Assembly (NCBI GenBank): GCA_047495785.1
Contig: JBLDXI010000030.1
Coordinates: forward strand, 1,302,001 to 1,366,000
Origin: Lepidodermella squamata
Taxonomy: Eukaryota > Gastrotricha
Length of the DNA: 64,000 bases
Direction: 5' to 3'
The notes under the pieces were generated by a model. The model saw only the letters and a list, made by a program, of their open reading frames with translations. It did no database searches and was not told where the DNA came from. Positions 45,655-56,789 of the stretch are shown one piece after another (within the stretch, counting starts at the first letter, position 1; the number at the start of each line of letters is the position of its first letter). Both the position numbers and the translations under genes were made by a program.

Positions 45655-46038
45655 TTCCTGTTCATGCATTGCAATGTTCAAATAGCAAATAGATTTTCCT
45701 TACCAAAGCATCCTCCTAATCGAACTAAATGCTTGAAAAAAAGAATGCAATAGAAGAAAGAAAGAAATAGGAATGAACGTGAGCAGATTCTCCTCTCTCC
45801 TCTACACTGTATTGTTAAAACATCTATCATAGCCGATTAATCGGGCGATTAATCGATGCCGGGAAAGACGATTTTGGGACGAGCGCCATGATTGAAATTC
45901 GATTCGACTTAATCGTGATTTTATCGAGATTGGCCAAAATCGGAGCGCATCACTATTGACCACGAGCGTAAACCCCATAATAATCGTATCAATTAACTGC
46001 GGCAAAAAGCACTTGTTGCACTTGTTGTTTTATGGATC

Positions 46039-46100
46039 GCACGACCAACATGTTTCATCCGGGAGTCATAGCAACGATCGATTGACCAATCAGCGCGCCC
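46039..46100 (+). repeat. Repeat shared with 17222-17285
   Basis: GGAGTCATAGCAAC and ATTGACCAATCAGCG are shared with the earlier copy. It contains a CCAAT word. Both copies precede debris of the CUB-channel family. Confidence 0.45.
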
Positions 46101-46484
46101 CCAGAAGTTCAACTATTTAGCTCAAACACAATGTTACACGCCCTTGGCTTGCAGAAAAAATGAGTTGAGGCAGTGCCAGTGGACGCGGTCTAAGCCATGT
46201 TCATTTCACAGATTCATTCATGAAATTTCACAGAAGGTACAAGTCGAGCTATCGGGAAAACCTCACTCAAGTCAATACAATTCGAGACACTATTCTGCTA
46301 GCAATTTATTTCTGAGTGGTTGATGGAGAAATTACCCCAATGGTTTATTATGAGTCTTTTTGGAATTTAAATGTTGATCTCTCATATTGCCGCACTGCCG
46401 AAAGATGACACGGTACTAAATGAATTGTATCATCATTTTAAAGTGAAGGGATCATATTTTCTTAGATTTTCATAGAAGCTGTCG

Positions 46485-46776
46485 TACAGGGTGACTTTTT
46501 TATAGTGGCAATAATCAATGTTAGCAATAATTGCGTCTAGTACTGAATCATCTTTGTATGGCGAGTACTTGCATGTCAATTTCTCCAAACTTAACGAACT
46601 CGTGCTAGCAATAAAATTTTATGAATGGCCTGGTATTACGCGATAATTATCAGATAGAGTTTGAAGAGTTTGGAGAAATCGACTTTAGTGCAGTGCAAGT
46701 ACTCGCAATACTAGACAGTACTAGTCCCGATTAATGCTAACAAAGATTATTTCCACTATAAAAAAGTCACCCTGTA
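46485..46776. mobile_element. TA-flanked MITE, mariner-type ends
   Basis: The ends TA-CAGGGTGACTTTTTTATA and TATAAAAAAGTCACCCTG-TA are inverted repeats. Pairing continues far inside (GCGAGTACTTGCA / TGCAAGTACTCGC; TTTCTCCAAAC / GTTTGGAGAAA), so the 292-bp element is almost all foldback. Length, TA target and CAGGG start fit a Tc1/mariner-derived MITE. Confidence 0.88.
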
Positions 46777-46899
46777 GATGGGAACATTAACCTGGCACGA
46801 GAGCTTCTCGCTAAGAACATAAGAACATAAGAAAAGACGGGATATCCCTGGAAAATGCTCGATACACGACATTGCCAGTGCCGGAAGAATTGCGTTATC

Positions 46900-47512
46900 A
46901 CTCCCCTTTCTCTGCAAACACCCCGGTTTTAGAAGCCACTGTCGATGGCCAGCCTAGGGCTCTTCAGCACTAGTCAGATGGGACCTGACAATACAATATC
47001 TTTCACCAGCAAAAGCTCAGCAGTGCTGGTCACGTTCATCACAAATGAAACCTCATGCTATGTACATCTCGAAGTATATTTCGAACAAGTTAGTGCTCTC
47101 AGTCAGCTCTTGGTTCTCAAGTGTTTCCTGAGATCCCCGGGTATTGCAATGCTTTGACAACTATCGACTGGACATTTGATGAAGCCATAATTGGTGTTAA
47201 AGCCACGCCACTCATCGATAAAATGTGCAGGATATGCACGTGGAGGATCGAAATACCAGACGATCGGTTACTTCAGTAAGCCCCCTTGCGAACCTTGACA
47301 CTTAATAGCTGTATCGCGTCCCCTTACAGATATGCGGTACTCAATTGCTTAGTTGCGAATGAAAGAGCACGAATTTTAGCTTTGTATCCCATAAATTATG
47401 AAACATGGGAAGAGTTTCCGGCCAATTATTTCTTCGAAACAAATTCGGATGCGAAAACAACCGAGCAATTGATGTCGCGACCGATATATAATTTCACAGT
47501 GTTCAAAAATTG
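46900..47512 (+). pseudogene. CUB-domain gene relic, paralog of the channel gene ectodomain
   Basis: 46945-47095 reads QMGPDN..SSAVLVTF..VYFEQVSA, matching the end of CUB 1 in the 38-kb gene. After a frameshift near 47135 it reads LTTIDWTFDEAIIGV..CTWRIEIPDD (start of CUB 2). It then keeps the same phase-2 intron (47279-47331) and continues YAVLNC..PINYE to a stop at 47511. No signal peptide, EGF or channel part is attached. Confidence 0.75.
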
Positions 47513-47729
47513 AGTTTATACAGGTGGGATGTATAAATTCCGGAGCAATTTACATGTTTTTACACGTTTAAACATGTTTATACGTATATACATGTATTTA
47601 TTCCGAGTTTATACATTTCGGTACATCCCTGGTAATATTACTAATATCTGGTACTGTAATCTGGTACAGGTAATAATATGAACACCCCACGTATCGCTTA
47701 AACTGTGAGAGTTGCGAACTCAGCTGAAA

Positions 47730-48500
47730 GTTATGGACTTTTAACATGGGCTTACATATCGCGACTTCCGCGCCAGAACAGTGTGCCGGAAATAGAAACA
47801 AATGGCGTAAAACTAACTTTTTGCATCTCCGCCAAGTCAGTCGCGTGCCTGATCGCTAGAAATAAAGCTGAACACCAGTTTTTTCTGTGCATCAAATGCA
47901 TTACGCCATTTGTTTCTATTTCCGGCACACTGTTCTGGCGCGGAAGTCGCGATATTTTTTCTATCAATACCAATCAATTTTGGAACGGGGATAGCGCTCG
48001 TGATCACGGGAAATTAAATCTTTCATTTTTTCAAGGTTGCAAGATAAAATAAAATCATTGTTATGAAAATTTTACGTTCATTCACATTACTTTCGTGGCT
48101 ATAGTATTTTTTTACATGGTAACGAAATTAGCTCAATTACTTTCTATCTGCAGTACACAAACATCATAAGCGCCGTCGAATGATTCTGATAAAGGCTCGT
48201 ATTCGTCAATGTGACGGGTGCCACGTAAAAAGCCGCGTTTTTTACGTGAATGAAGAGGCTTAAAAAAATGACTTTTTATTAACCACCCTCCACCTTCAAA
48301 CTTACGTAAACAAGCCTATACCTGGGTTATGCATCATGATGAATTTATTTGGTCACTACCATGAGGAATTATGAATGGCTTGCAAACTCAGTGTTCATTA
48401 CGACCATTTTACAGTTAAAAAATGAAAAATAACAGATGAATGAAAACAAAGCATTAGTTTCGGCGCAACTCTCCTGAGCTGACCCTGGCCTATGTGAACC
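47730..48500 (+). repeat. Dispersed repeat R, copy 1
   Basis: Aligns by eye with 51130-51780 (same orientation) and, reversed, with 56790-57600: shared words include CTTTTAACATGGGCTTA, GGGATAGCGCTCGTG, GCCACGTAAAAAG and GAATTATGAATGGCTTGCAA. Interrupted by the element at 47756-47955. Confidence 0.65.
47756..47955. mobile_element. 200-bp element with perfect 55-bp terminal inverted repeats
   Basis: 47756-47810 and 47901-47955 are exact reverse complements, beginning ATATCGCGACTTCCGCGCC. The repeat copy near 51150 lacks it (GGCTTATATAATATCTTTTC), giving an empty-site comparison with a TA-like target. High arm identity implies recent movement. Confidence 0.9.
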
Positions 48501-48637
48501 CAAACCATTACTACACTAAGGAAATCAGACCAGTTCTTCGGCGATTTCCATAATTCAATTTTCAAAAACCTAAGAATTCCAAAATCGATACGCAGATATA
48601 AAAATCAGACTGCAATAAAAAACTTGAGACGGGGGAG

Positions 48638-49240
48638 AAGCATGGTTGCACTTGTATAAACATCTGTGTTAAAACAGGATGTTTAAACACATGTTTAAAC
48701 AGTATAAAGTCCGAGGGTTTATACATATGTATAAAGTCCTAATAGAAAATGCCCCAAATTACTAAAAAAAATCAGCAGATTTCCGCCATAATCTTGAATC
48801 TTTTAATATCAATTAGATGCATATCTGTATTACTCGCTGCAATCTGCAGTTTATCGTAAGTGATGTTGTGGTGATGTTGCGTCTTTGAAATTTTCATCAT
48901 TCACGAAAAAGGTTAATTATTCATAAGAGCGCCATACAACTAATTCTTGGCCTCGTGAGCTCTGAAATGTAACATGTTTTCGCTAAGAAAGAAAACTTTA
49001 CGTCAAATACACATAAACAGATATCAGAATGGTCTACTAGATGGTGCCAAAAATATGTACAAACTGTATCGCGCAAAGTCATTTATCGAAACTAATAGCA
49101 TGCGATGGGGCTGTATTTCGTAGTATTTCTGAATAAAATGGATTCCGTAGTCCAGAGCTGTTTAAACATCTGTTTAAACATGTTTAAACATTTAATCGTT
49201 TAAACATGTAGAAAGTCGGGTCCATATGTATAAAGTGCAA
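48638..49240. mobile_element. Probable MITE rich in TGTTTAAACA words
   Basis: Ends GGTTGCACTTGTATAAAC (left) and TATGTATAAAGTGCAACC (right) are inverted. The flanks of both arms carry several copies of TGTTTAAACATG. A smaller relative with GGGATGTATAAA ends lies at about 47525-47630. Confidence 0.5.
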
Positions 49241-49853
49241 CCCTGGGGAGAAGAATACTAGTAGTTCTATCTGTACTGCTGGGACGTGCTCGACTGCTCT
49301 AATGCCGCGATCAACCGTGATGAAGATTGGCAGCAACCTCAGCTTTTGTCTTCTCACGCTCTGTGACGCTGACGCACAGCGCGCGAGAAACATGCTCAAG
49401 ACTCAATTCAGCGACGCCATGTGCACATGGCGCACGAGCTGTCAACAAAGATTCCGGATAGAATCCAACGGGCAATCTCCATTTTTGTAATGTAAAAACC
49501 AAGTGGAATAATTCATAAAATCATAGAAAATCACGATAAAATCTAGCTCCTAGCATCAAAATTTAGACTTTGATCAGAATTACCCACCCTATTCGAAATA
49601 TGATTCAATTTCGATTTAATTAGTTAATGTCGATTTATTCCAAATCACAGACTTGTTTTTTCACGATTTCACTGCTTTGTATTGCTCTGAAAATTTCGAA
49701 AAATAATCGCAGTGTTCACCATTTGAAGCACCATCATCTGGTACCACCAGGTTTTTTATCGAGGAAATGTCCATAAATGAAAAATCACCTGATTTGCTTA
49801 CTTTTTCAACCACTGGATGCTGATTCATCACAACATGTGCCCATAGCGTTTGC

Positions 49854-49888
49854 AGGCGTCAGGCGTCAGGCGTCAGGCGTCAGGCGTC
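49854..49888 (+). repeat. 7-bp minisatellite (AGGCGTC)5
   Basis: Five exact AGGCGTC units in a row followed by a degenerate AGGAGTA. Confidence 0.9.
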
Positions 49889-50249
49889 AGGAGTAGGACC
49901 TCTATCTTAAAACTAGCTCTATGGGCAAGACTGAGCGACTTACAAACAAACATATCCACGCCATGAACGGTGACATACGGCTGTAATATATACTTAAGGT
50001 GGTTATAACTAAATCAGTTATCGCCAAGTATTTCGATTCGGTTTTTTTGCTTCTTTTTTATTGACCCATAAATATTTGAAAAGCAATTCTGCTGGCCTGC
50101 AGATGTCGTTTCTGCCTGACTGGCTGAATTGCAGTCGCAATTCGCATGTAACGTGCACTTGCGAAACCTTTAAAAAGATAAAATAAATTGGATATTTTCA
50201 AACCACTACAGAAAGCAATAAAACCTTTTTGTGACCCCCCTCGTGCGAT

Positions 50250-50745
50250 TTTAAAATTTGGTCATCATTCCAGTGTGAGGTGAGCCATCTCGAGGTTTTA
50301 TAAAAGCAAAGAGAAAAAGGCTGATGCCCGTGGTAAAATAATTCAACCAAAAATTCAAACTGATGCGCATCATGGCAGACATACTTTGTGTGTACACCCG
50401 TCTGCGATCTAAGAATTTCGTAGGTTTTTGAATGCTCTTACGGTTAAGCCAGGCACCAAAGCTGCCGAAAAGCGTCCTCGTTTATCGAAATGTTGGCGAT
50501 AGATATCAAGCAATGTTAAAACTATATATTCCATGCTATAATTACGCGTGTACGCTTTCGAGAGAATACGAAATTTTTCAGTCGGGACTTTGAACCCTGG
50601 TTAGCAAAAAACACAAGATTTCGCCACGTGTAATTAACACCAATTAGATCAGACAGACTGACACAAAAGCATGATCTATTCTTCATTTGAGCAAAATAAG
50701 CTCCGCGAGAAACTTGCTTCAAACGAGCTAATATAACACGTTCTG
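50250..50745 (-). pseudogene. Relic of the secreted Cys-rich gene: promoter and start
   Basis: 50340-50745 aligns by eye in direct orientation with 56150-56525, the upstream DNA of the gene at 55280-56079 (CATCATG.CAGACAT, ACGCGTGTAC, CACCAATTAGATC). Just beyond it, 50286-50273 reads MAHLT, like MAYLT of the live gene, then meets stops. The body is missing. Confidence 0.65.
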
Positions 50746-51129
50746 TGATCACTGAATGTCGAGTACCTCGCCTCTAGTTCAAGAGGTCCGCTGGTGTTGC
50801 AATGCCACTGCAAAACGAATAACATGAACTTGAAAACAATTCAACGCAAATTTGCGCTTTCTAGTGAAGTTGGACATAAAATCCAGCTGAACATGGTAAT
50901 GAAATCAAACTGCTGACAGTAGTATCACCATCCGGAACACAACTTTCTACATGTCGAGTTAGAATATTGTTGACACACGACACACGACACGCGGCTAACG
51001 ATGATCATTTATTGCCCTGTCATCTATAGTTTTATTACCTATCATTTGGTTGATAGAAGTGCCATGATGCTTACCTTGAGCCTGGAGCTATAATAGAAGT
51101 TCTGCATAATTTATCCTTCCCAGTTAAAA

Positions 51130-52080
51130 CTGGTTGACTTGTTAACACGGGCTTATATAATATCTTTTCCATCAATACCAATCGATTTTTAGACAAAGCA
51201 GGGATAGCGCTCGTGTTTACGAGATATTAATTTTTTTCATTTGTATATAATTGTAATAAAAAGTTTACCTTCATTACTTATACTTATTTACTTATAGTAA
51301 TGAAATCAGCTTCAGCTCTTCATTGTTATTATCCATTTGCGGTACGAAAACATAATTATAGCGCCGTTGAATAACTATGATATAGGATTGTATATACGTC
51401 AGTTAAAATGAGATGGGTGGCACGTAAAAAGCGATGTTTTTACGAATGAATGAAGAGGCTACAGCAAATTACTTTTTACTTGCCACCGTCCTACTTCTTA
51501 CTGACGCAAACAGTCCAAAATTTCAGGTCAATACCAATTAATTAGGACACGCGGAATTATGAATGGCTTGCAAACTCATTGTTCATTGCGACCATCTCAC
51601 AGTTACAAAAATGAACAAACAAAGTGACGATGAATGAAAACAAAGCAATTGTTTCTCAATAATTTTATTGAACATTAAACCTGCATGTTAACATTGAACA
51701 GGCACGGCGTCGAACCTAAAGCTCATTCCATCAACTATCCTGAGCTGACCCTGGCTTATTATTTGAACCGCGATGTGTGACTTATTAAGGCTTGGTTACA
51801 CCCATTTCAAGGTTACAGTTGTCAAGTAAAAAAACGGTTTTCCAACGGGAATTAAGAGGCAAAAGCAAAATACTTTTTACTTGTCACCTCTCACTTTCAA
51901 ACGAATGTAAACAAGCCTAAATCCGAGTTATTCAACGACGCTAAAGATGAGACTTTGAAGCTAGCCCCTCCCTTAGCTAAGCCACTACGCTACCCTACAC
52001 TACGCCTCATTACAAACAGGCGTTTTTCTAAATCTTCCCAATTTCATCGCTTCGCTCGTTTTTTTTGGTTAAAATCACTG
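51130..52080 (+). repeat. Dispersed repeat R, copy 2 (left arm of a 4.7-kb spaced inverted repeat)
   Basis: Reverse complement of 56790-57600 over about 0.85-0.95 kb at clearly recognisable but diverged identity. It includes GAGCGAAGCGA / TCGCTTCGCTC near the inner end and TTAAGAGGCAAAAGCAAAATAC. It contains two nested copies of the GTTATTCAACG MITE. Confidence 0.7.
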
Positions 52081-52104
52081 GTAATTCGCCCCAAGCTGTG
52101 AGAA

Positions 52105-52235
52105 ACATCCGGTGACAACTGGTCCGGCCCGGCCGAGTTGTCACTAAAAATAATTATTCAAATATTAAAAATAATTTCGGATGAGTTGTCACCGGATGAC
52201 TTGTCGCGGACGAGTTGACATTTCACCTAAAATTT
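52105..52235. repeat. GAGTTGTC repeat, relative of the intronic foldback
   Basis: GGTGACAACT, GAGTTGTCAC, GAGTTGTCACCGG and GAGTTGACA occur in alternating orientation around an AT-rich core, as in 41290-41602 but shorter. Confidence 0.5.
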
Positions 52236-52404
52236 ATAAATTAATATAAAAATTAATATAAAAGAAAAATGAGGAGATGAAATTGTGAAATTATTACGAA
52301 ATTCATTAGAAAATTATATCGAAATGTTTTGTGTACCCTACCCTGTAAAAAATTGCCATTTCAACATCGAATTTTGTTTCATGATTTTTATTTTCTATTT
52401 TGAG

Positions 52405-52602
52405 GTTGCAGAGCCCCATGACTTCAATGACTGGGATGAGTTTGAAGCCCAAGAGGAATTGCTTCAGAAAGGCATGCAATATGAAGCTTCGCTGCCCCTG
52501 ATCGGGGAAGAAATAATCGCCAATATAGCGGGTTTTTGCGTGAGAAGACTTCTGAATAACAAGCTCGGGAAATGCTCGGCTCGGGCTCTATCTATTCGCT
52601 GA
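52405..52602 (+). pseudogene. DNA transposase C-terminal fragment (P/THAP9-like)
   Basis: The frame contains EEIIANIAGFCVRRLLNN followed by KCSA. The pattern IAGYVVRKL...C is typical of the C-terminal part of P-element/THAP9-type transposases. Nothing upstream continues the catalytic domain. Assignment rests on this short motif only. Confidence 0.4.
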
Positions 52603-52760
52603 CTCGAGTCTTGTAACGCCATGTCGCGTAATTAAAGGCTTCAGCTTTCGAACCCACGATGGCAGTATATGGTAAGAAAAAGGAATTTTTGAGAAAATTC
52701 TGCTAATTTCTTTTCATTTTAGTCTGACTCGCCCATTATTGGTGACCTATCGTTTCGATA

Positions 52761-53684
52761 GAGGACCCCGCCCTAATTTCGGCCACTTCCTAAATTCGGC
52801 CGCTGCGTCCTAACTTCGGCCACCGGCCGAAATTTGGACACGAAGTGCTGTGCAGCAGTTTTATTTGCACGCAATTCAAGAGCTTTGCATTGTTGGGCCC
52901 ATCTGTTTCATGATTTTTCAAGCACGTGATCGCAAAAAAATAATTCTAAATGCGAGCGAGCGGGCTTATGTCGCTTCTCGAGTGCTCAGTTACCGCTACT
53001 TTGCAGGTATAATTTACCTGAAACTGGCTCTTTAAAATTTACTGCTTTCACCTCAATAATTACCAGCTAAACGCCAGCTTCATTCTGGTATAAAGTATTC
53101 TATCTAAAACCACCCAGGTGAAGAGATCCAGAGGGCCAATTTTAGGGTTTTTGAGGGTTTGATTCCAAAAATTAGCAGTCAATAGGGGAATTGAATTCGG
53201 GAAAACAATATCAATACTCTCATTCTACAGAAGGCAAGGGATTTTTTAGATATTTTTCCAGAACTTTAGAAAGTCAACCGCAGTTAGGTTATTAGGTAGA
53301 AAACTATCAAACTTGTACCTGTCAAAACAAGTTTGAGTTTCAGGCATCACGTCGTCGAGGAAAAGCTCACAGGTGAAGCAACAAAGGCGGTTTTTATAGT
53401 CAGCTTTTTGAGACAAATCTAACGATACTAAACTTATAGTATTAGTGTACCTGGATGAGGTGGCCGAAATTAGGGCACCCCGCTCCCTAATTCCGGCCGG
53501 GTGTCTGGGTGACTAAAAAATTAGCCATAAATCAAGGTAAAATCGTCCGGACTTGCGGAAAGCGGCATTCGATAACCTAATAACGCCTCTTTATTTCTGC
53601 TTATGCCGAATATTTTCTGAAAATTTACCTGACTGGCAAAGTCGGAAAAACCTGAAAAGCGGCCGAAATTAGGGCGGGGTCCTC
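52761..53684. mobile_element. 924-bp non-autonomous transposon with 24-bp perfect TIRs
   Basis: 52761-52784 (GAGGACCCCGCCCTAATTTC plus GGCC) is the exact inverse of 53661-53684. TA flanks both ends, consistent with a TA target duplication. Sub-terminal GGCCGAAATTAGGG words recur inside (near 53462). No transposase frame remains; the short frame at 52850-53035 shows no motif. Confidence 0.88.
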
Positions 53685-53745
53685 TAATTACAACTCTGCG
53701 ATCTCTTCGAGAAACTCTGGACCACTGTCCTATAGCGCCAAATCG

Positions 53746-53940
53746 ATATCGTTAGCGTCGTTGAATAACTCGGATTTAGGCTTGTTTACATCCATTTCGA
53801 CGTGATAGGTGACAGGTAAAAAGTCTTTTGTTTTTTTTCTCTTCATTCACGTTAAAAAACCGCTTTTTACTTGTCACATAGGATCTTGAAACGGATGTAA
53901 ACAAGCCTAAATCCGAGTTATTCAACGACGCTAACGATAT
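53746..53940. mobile_element. 195-bp foldback MITE (GTTGAATAACTCGG family), copy A
   Basis: Arms of about 50 bp start ATATCGTTAGCGTCGTTGAA and end in the inverse. The internal part is GGTGACAGGTAAAAAG against CTTTTTACTTGTCAC. Confidence 0.88.
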
Positions 53941-54198
53941 GACAGAGCCGACGAAAAGTCGGAAAGCAGCTCAAAATCAGAACAATGGTGCCAACTGTGT
54001 GTGTGTTTTAAGAGGAAAGAAACAAGTGGCCGCGTAAAAAAAAGAAATAATCAATAAATAACGACTCAACAACTAAATTTTAATGCACTTTTTTGTTTTT
54101 CAATTTAAAAATCAACGGGGATTATTTATGTGAACATTTAAATTTTGTTGGAGAAGTACATCTTTTTCCACCATTTAAATCAATGCATTTAAGTTAGT

Positions 54199-54486
54199 AT
54201 GCAAATTTATGGTTTAACGACAACAGGCAAGTGCGTGAGTGTCCGATCTGTTACATCTATGACGATTGCTGATACGAACAATTTGATCGGTATTCGCGTT
54301 ACTTTTCGCGGCGGGGGCGAACTGAGGTCGTTCGAACAGCGTCACATTAGGAGAATGGAAACCCCAAATGGTCGGCCTTATTTCCTGGTGACAATTCCTT
54401 CATCGAAAATCACGCACAGGGTGCGATCTTGGATCCCGGAGCTGCCAGGGATGGAAACATTTTTTTTGCTGCATTTGCCCAAATGA
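54199..54486 (+). other. Short open frame in repeat DNA
   Basis: 95 codons with no motif. Its 3' half (from about 54420) is repeated at 56710-56800 (GCGATCTTGGATCC, GAGCGAAGCGAG), where the frame is not kept, so it is more likely repeat sequence than a gene. Confidence 0.25.
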
Positions 54487-54631
54487 CCAGTCATTTCAAC
54501 TAAAAACCGAGCGAAGCGAGAAAACACGCTCCAAAACCTCTGAAAATTAACAAAACAGTGGGATAAATTCGAAATTTGTCGTCTGGAATTCGTGAAGGAA
54601 TACGAGAAAAAATATGTAAACATACAATTAC

Positions 54632-54815
54632 ATATCGTTAGCGTGTTGAATAACTCGGATTTAGGCTTCTTTACATCCATTTGAAGGGGATAAGTTGAAA
54701 GTCTTTTGCTTTGGCCTCTTTATTCAAGTTAAAAACCGCTTTTTACTTGTCACCCGTGACCTTGAAACGGATGTAAACAAGCCTAAATCCGAGTTATTCA
54801 ACACGCTAACGATAT
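54632..54815. mobile_element. 184-bp foldback MITE, copy B
   Basis: Same family as 53746-53940 (ATATCGTTAGCGTGTTGAAT ends). Both ends carry the same 2-bp change, TC lost from GCGTCGTTG, showing the two TIRs were homogenised together. Confidence 0.88.
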
Positions 54816-54892
54816 GCCCCTAACATATACTTGGCCTAGGGGTATATGTAAGGTATGGATGTAACCTTAATACGAGTTCATCGACGCTAACG

Positions 54893-54914
54893 ATATGATG
54901 ATGATGATGATGAT
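54893..54914 (+). repeat. (ATG)n microsatellite
   Basis: About seven ATG/GAT triplets in a row. Confidence 0.9.
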
Positions 54915-55279
54915 ACACATGTGAAGAATACACATGAGAATACATACAGAGCTCATATTTTAGCAAGTTTATTTATCGTTCATTAGCCGGGTTAGAAACA
55001 TATTTAACTGAAATTCATCGGCTCAATAGCTACCTGAGTAATCGATATGCCGATTCAGCCTCGTACGGTTAGCATGCACAGTTGAATGAGCAAATCGATT
55101 AAATTATATTATTTGGTTTTTTTTAATCGGTGCCAGTGCATATATCCATTGTCACACCGTATATACTAGTAGTGGAGGCTCCCTTGCCGTTCGCAGCGCT
55201 GCCGAGAGCAAGACAGCAAGTTTGGAATGAAGAGAAAGCAGCCGGGTTAACATTACCCTGCGATAAACAGTCACTTAAA

Positions 55280-56079
55280 TTATTGGCCAAAATAAACGGC
55301 TGAAAAACAAATGCTTACAACTTGGTTTGCAGTATATGCGACGTGAGTAGCATCTCTTGCTGTGTTGGGGAAACGAACGCACGCTCCGGCAGTACCAGCA
55401 GTTACGCCTGTTACTTTGTAAGAATTCGCATCAAAACCTCCAATGCAAGTCAAAATTGGAGCTGCAGGACTTGTCTGCGGTAGGAGTTCGTATTTGATGA
55501 AGGCGGCATTGGGAACGGTCTGTGTGGCTGCGCAGCAAGCAGCAAATGTTGAGAAAGTGTTGGGCGTGTCAGCAGAAGACTACCAACGTCAATTAATATA
55601 TCAAACTAATATCTTTGGATGCACAAAAAATAATTACTACCGAAGCGGCAGTAGGTGCTACTGTTAGATATGCGGTACATGCGGAGGCTCCGGTTCCAAC
55701 GACATTGTGGCAAAATTTGACAGTTTGCGATACCGGAGCACCAGCAGAGGCTCCTAGGGTTGCCATTGTGCACAGTTGGTAAAGTGTCTGGGAAAGAAAT
55801 GAAAGAAACGCCGTGATAATGATAAGAATTATTGCATGTTACCGGAGATGCCGCAGCTTGGCAAGACGTGCCAGCTGTGGGACACTGAGTTGCGGTTTTG
55901 TCGATACAATTCTTGGTGGCAGTATCACAGGTACTAGTAGACGCTGCGCATTGTTGATTTGAGGGGCAAGCAGAGCTGCTTGTTGGGCTTGTTGGGCACG
56001 GAGTTGTCGTCGTCGACGGAGGGCAAGCTGTGACTACGGCACAGGTGGCAGCGATAATCGCCAGAGTAAGGTAAGCCAT
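55280..56079 (-). CDS. Secreted Cys/Thr-rich protein, unknown function
   Basis: Three exons, 56079-55843, 55787-55641 and 55579-55280, with 55- and 61-nt GT-AG introns in phase 0, give 227 residues. I start at MAYLTLAIIAATCAVVTA, a clean signal peptide; an upstream in-frame ATG at 56097 would add six residues. Exon 1 is low-complexity with many Thr, Ser and Pro and about nine Cys after the signal peptide (CPTSPTSSSACPSNQQC), probably O-glycosylated. Exons 2 and 3 have spaced cysteines (QLCTM, KFCHNVV, SACTAYL, AACCAAT, LTCIGGF, GACVRF). I recognise no family. Its upstream DNA is duplicated at 50340-50745 beside a dead start. It could be a matrix, cuticle or mucus component, but that is a guess. 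Confidence 0.72.
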
Positions 56080-56149
56080 CTGAAGACTTGTTAACAAGCG
56101 AATTAGAAGAGACTAATGCTCCTGGAAAAATTCTGCCAGGAATTAAAAG

Positions 56150-56530
56150 CTGCTCCGCATCATGTCAGACATTCTTTGTATGAGCCGCCATGCACGATTT
56201 CAGAATATCTGAAGGTTTTTGACTGCTATTATGGCAGAGACAGGCATCTTGACTGACCTAAACAACGTCCTCGGTTAACGACTTTACATCGAAAGCTATC
56301 AATCCATGGCAATATTTTAGATTCAATGCATTAATAACGCGTGTACTTATTAGAGTGAATACGAAAAATATAACTCGTGGAGCTGAAAAGGCAAAAAGTA
56401 TGTTGCCACGTGAGAATAACACCAATTAGATCTGACTGACACACAAAACATCAGCTAGGTATCATTTACACATAATAAGCTCTACGGGATACTTGCCTTT
56501 AATGCGCTTATTAAATTCTGGGGCTGGTTA
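56150..56530 (-). promoter_or_regulatory. Upstream region of the secreted Cys-rich gene
   Basis: Conserved in direct orientation with 50340-50745. Retained islands include ACGCGTGTAC, CACGTG and AACACCAATTAGATC, which are candidates for control elements because sequence between them has diverged. Confidence 0.4.
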
Positions 56531-56789
56531 TTGTTGAAAAGATTGTCACATTTTGCGCATCCTCATTTCATCTCAAATCGGCAATTTCTGTCACGCCTTT
56601 CTAGAGTATTTGCTACTAAGTAATATGTTTCTCAATATACTCATGTTCCTGGCCGGCAGAATAAACATTCAGCTACATCAACTTCAAATTAGAAAATAGA
56701 AAATAAGATTGCGATCTTGGATCCTATAGCTGCCAGTGATGGAAAAAGCCATGTTAGCATATTTCCCGAAATGACTTTGGATGTTAACC

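Noticed and set aside
47279-47331. The 47-kb CUB region as a live gene.
   Set aside because: The frameshift near 47135, absence of a start or signal exon and loss of the downstream channel exon make it a relic unless cDNA shows otherwise.
49302-49490. A frame with FSDAMCTW resembled the CUB 2 motif of the channel gene.
   Set aside because: Similarity covers only about eight residues and the surroundings do not align.
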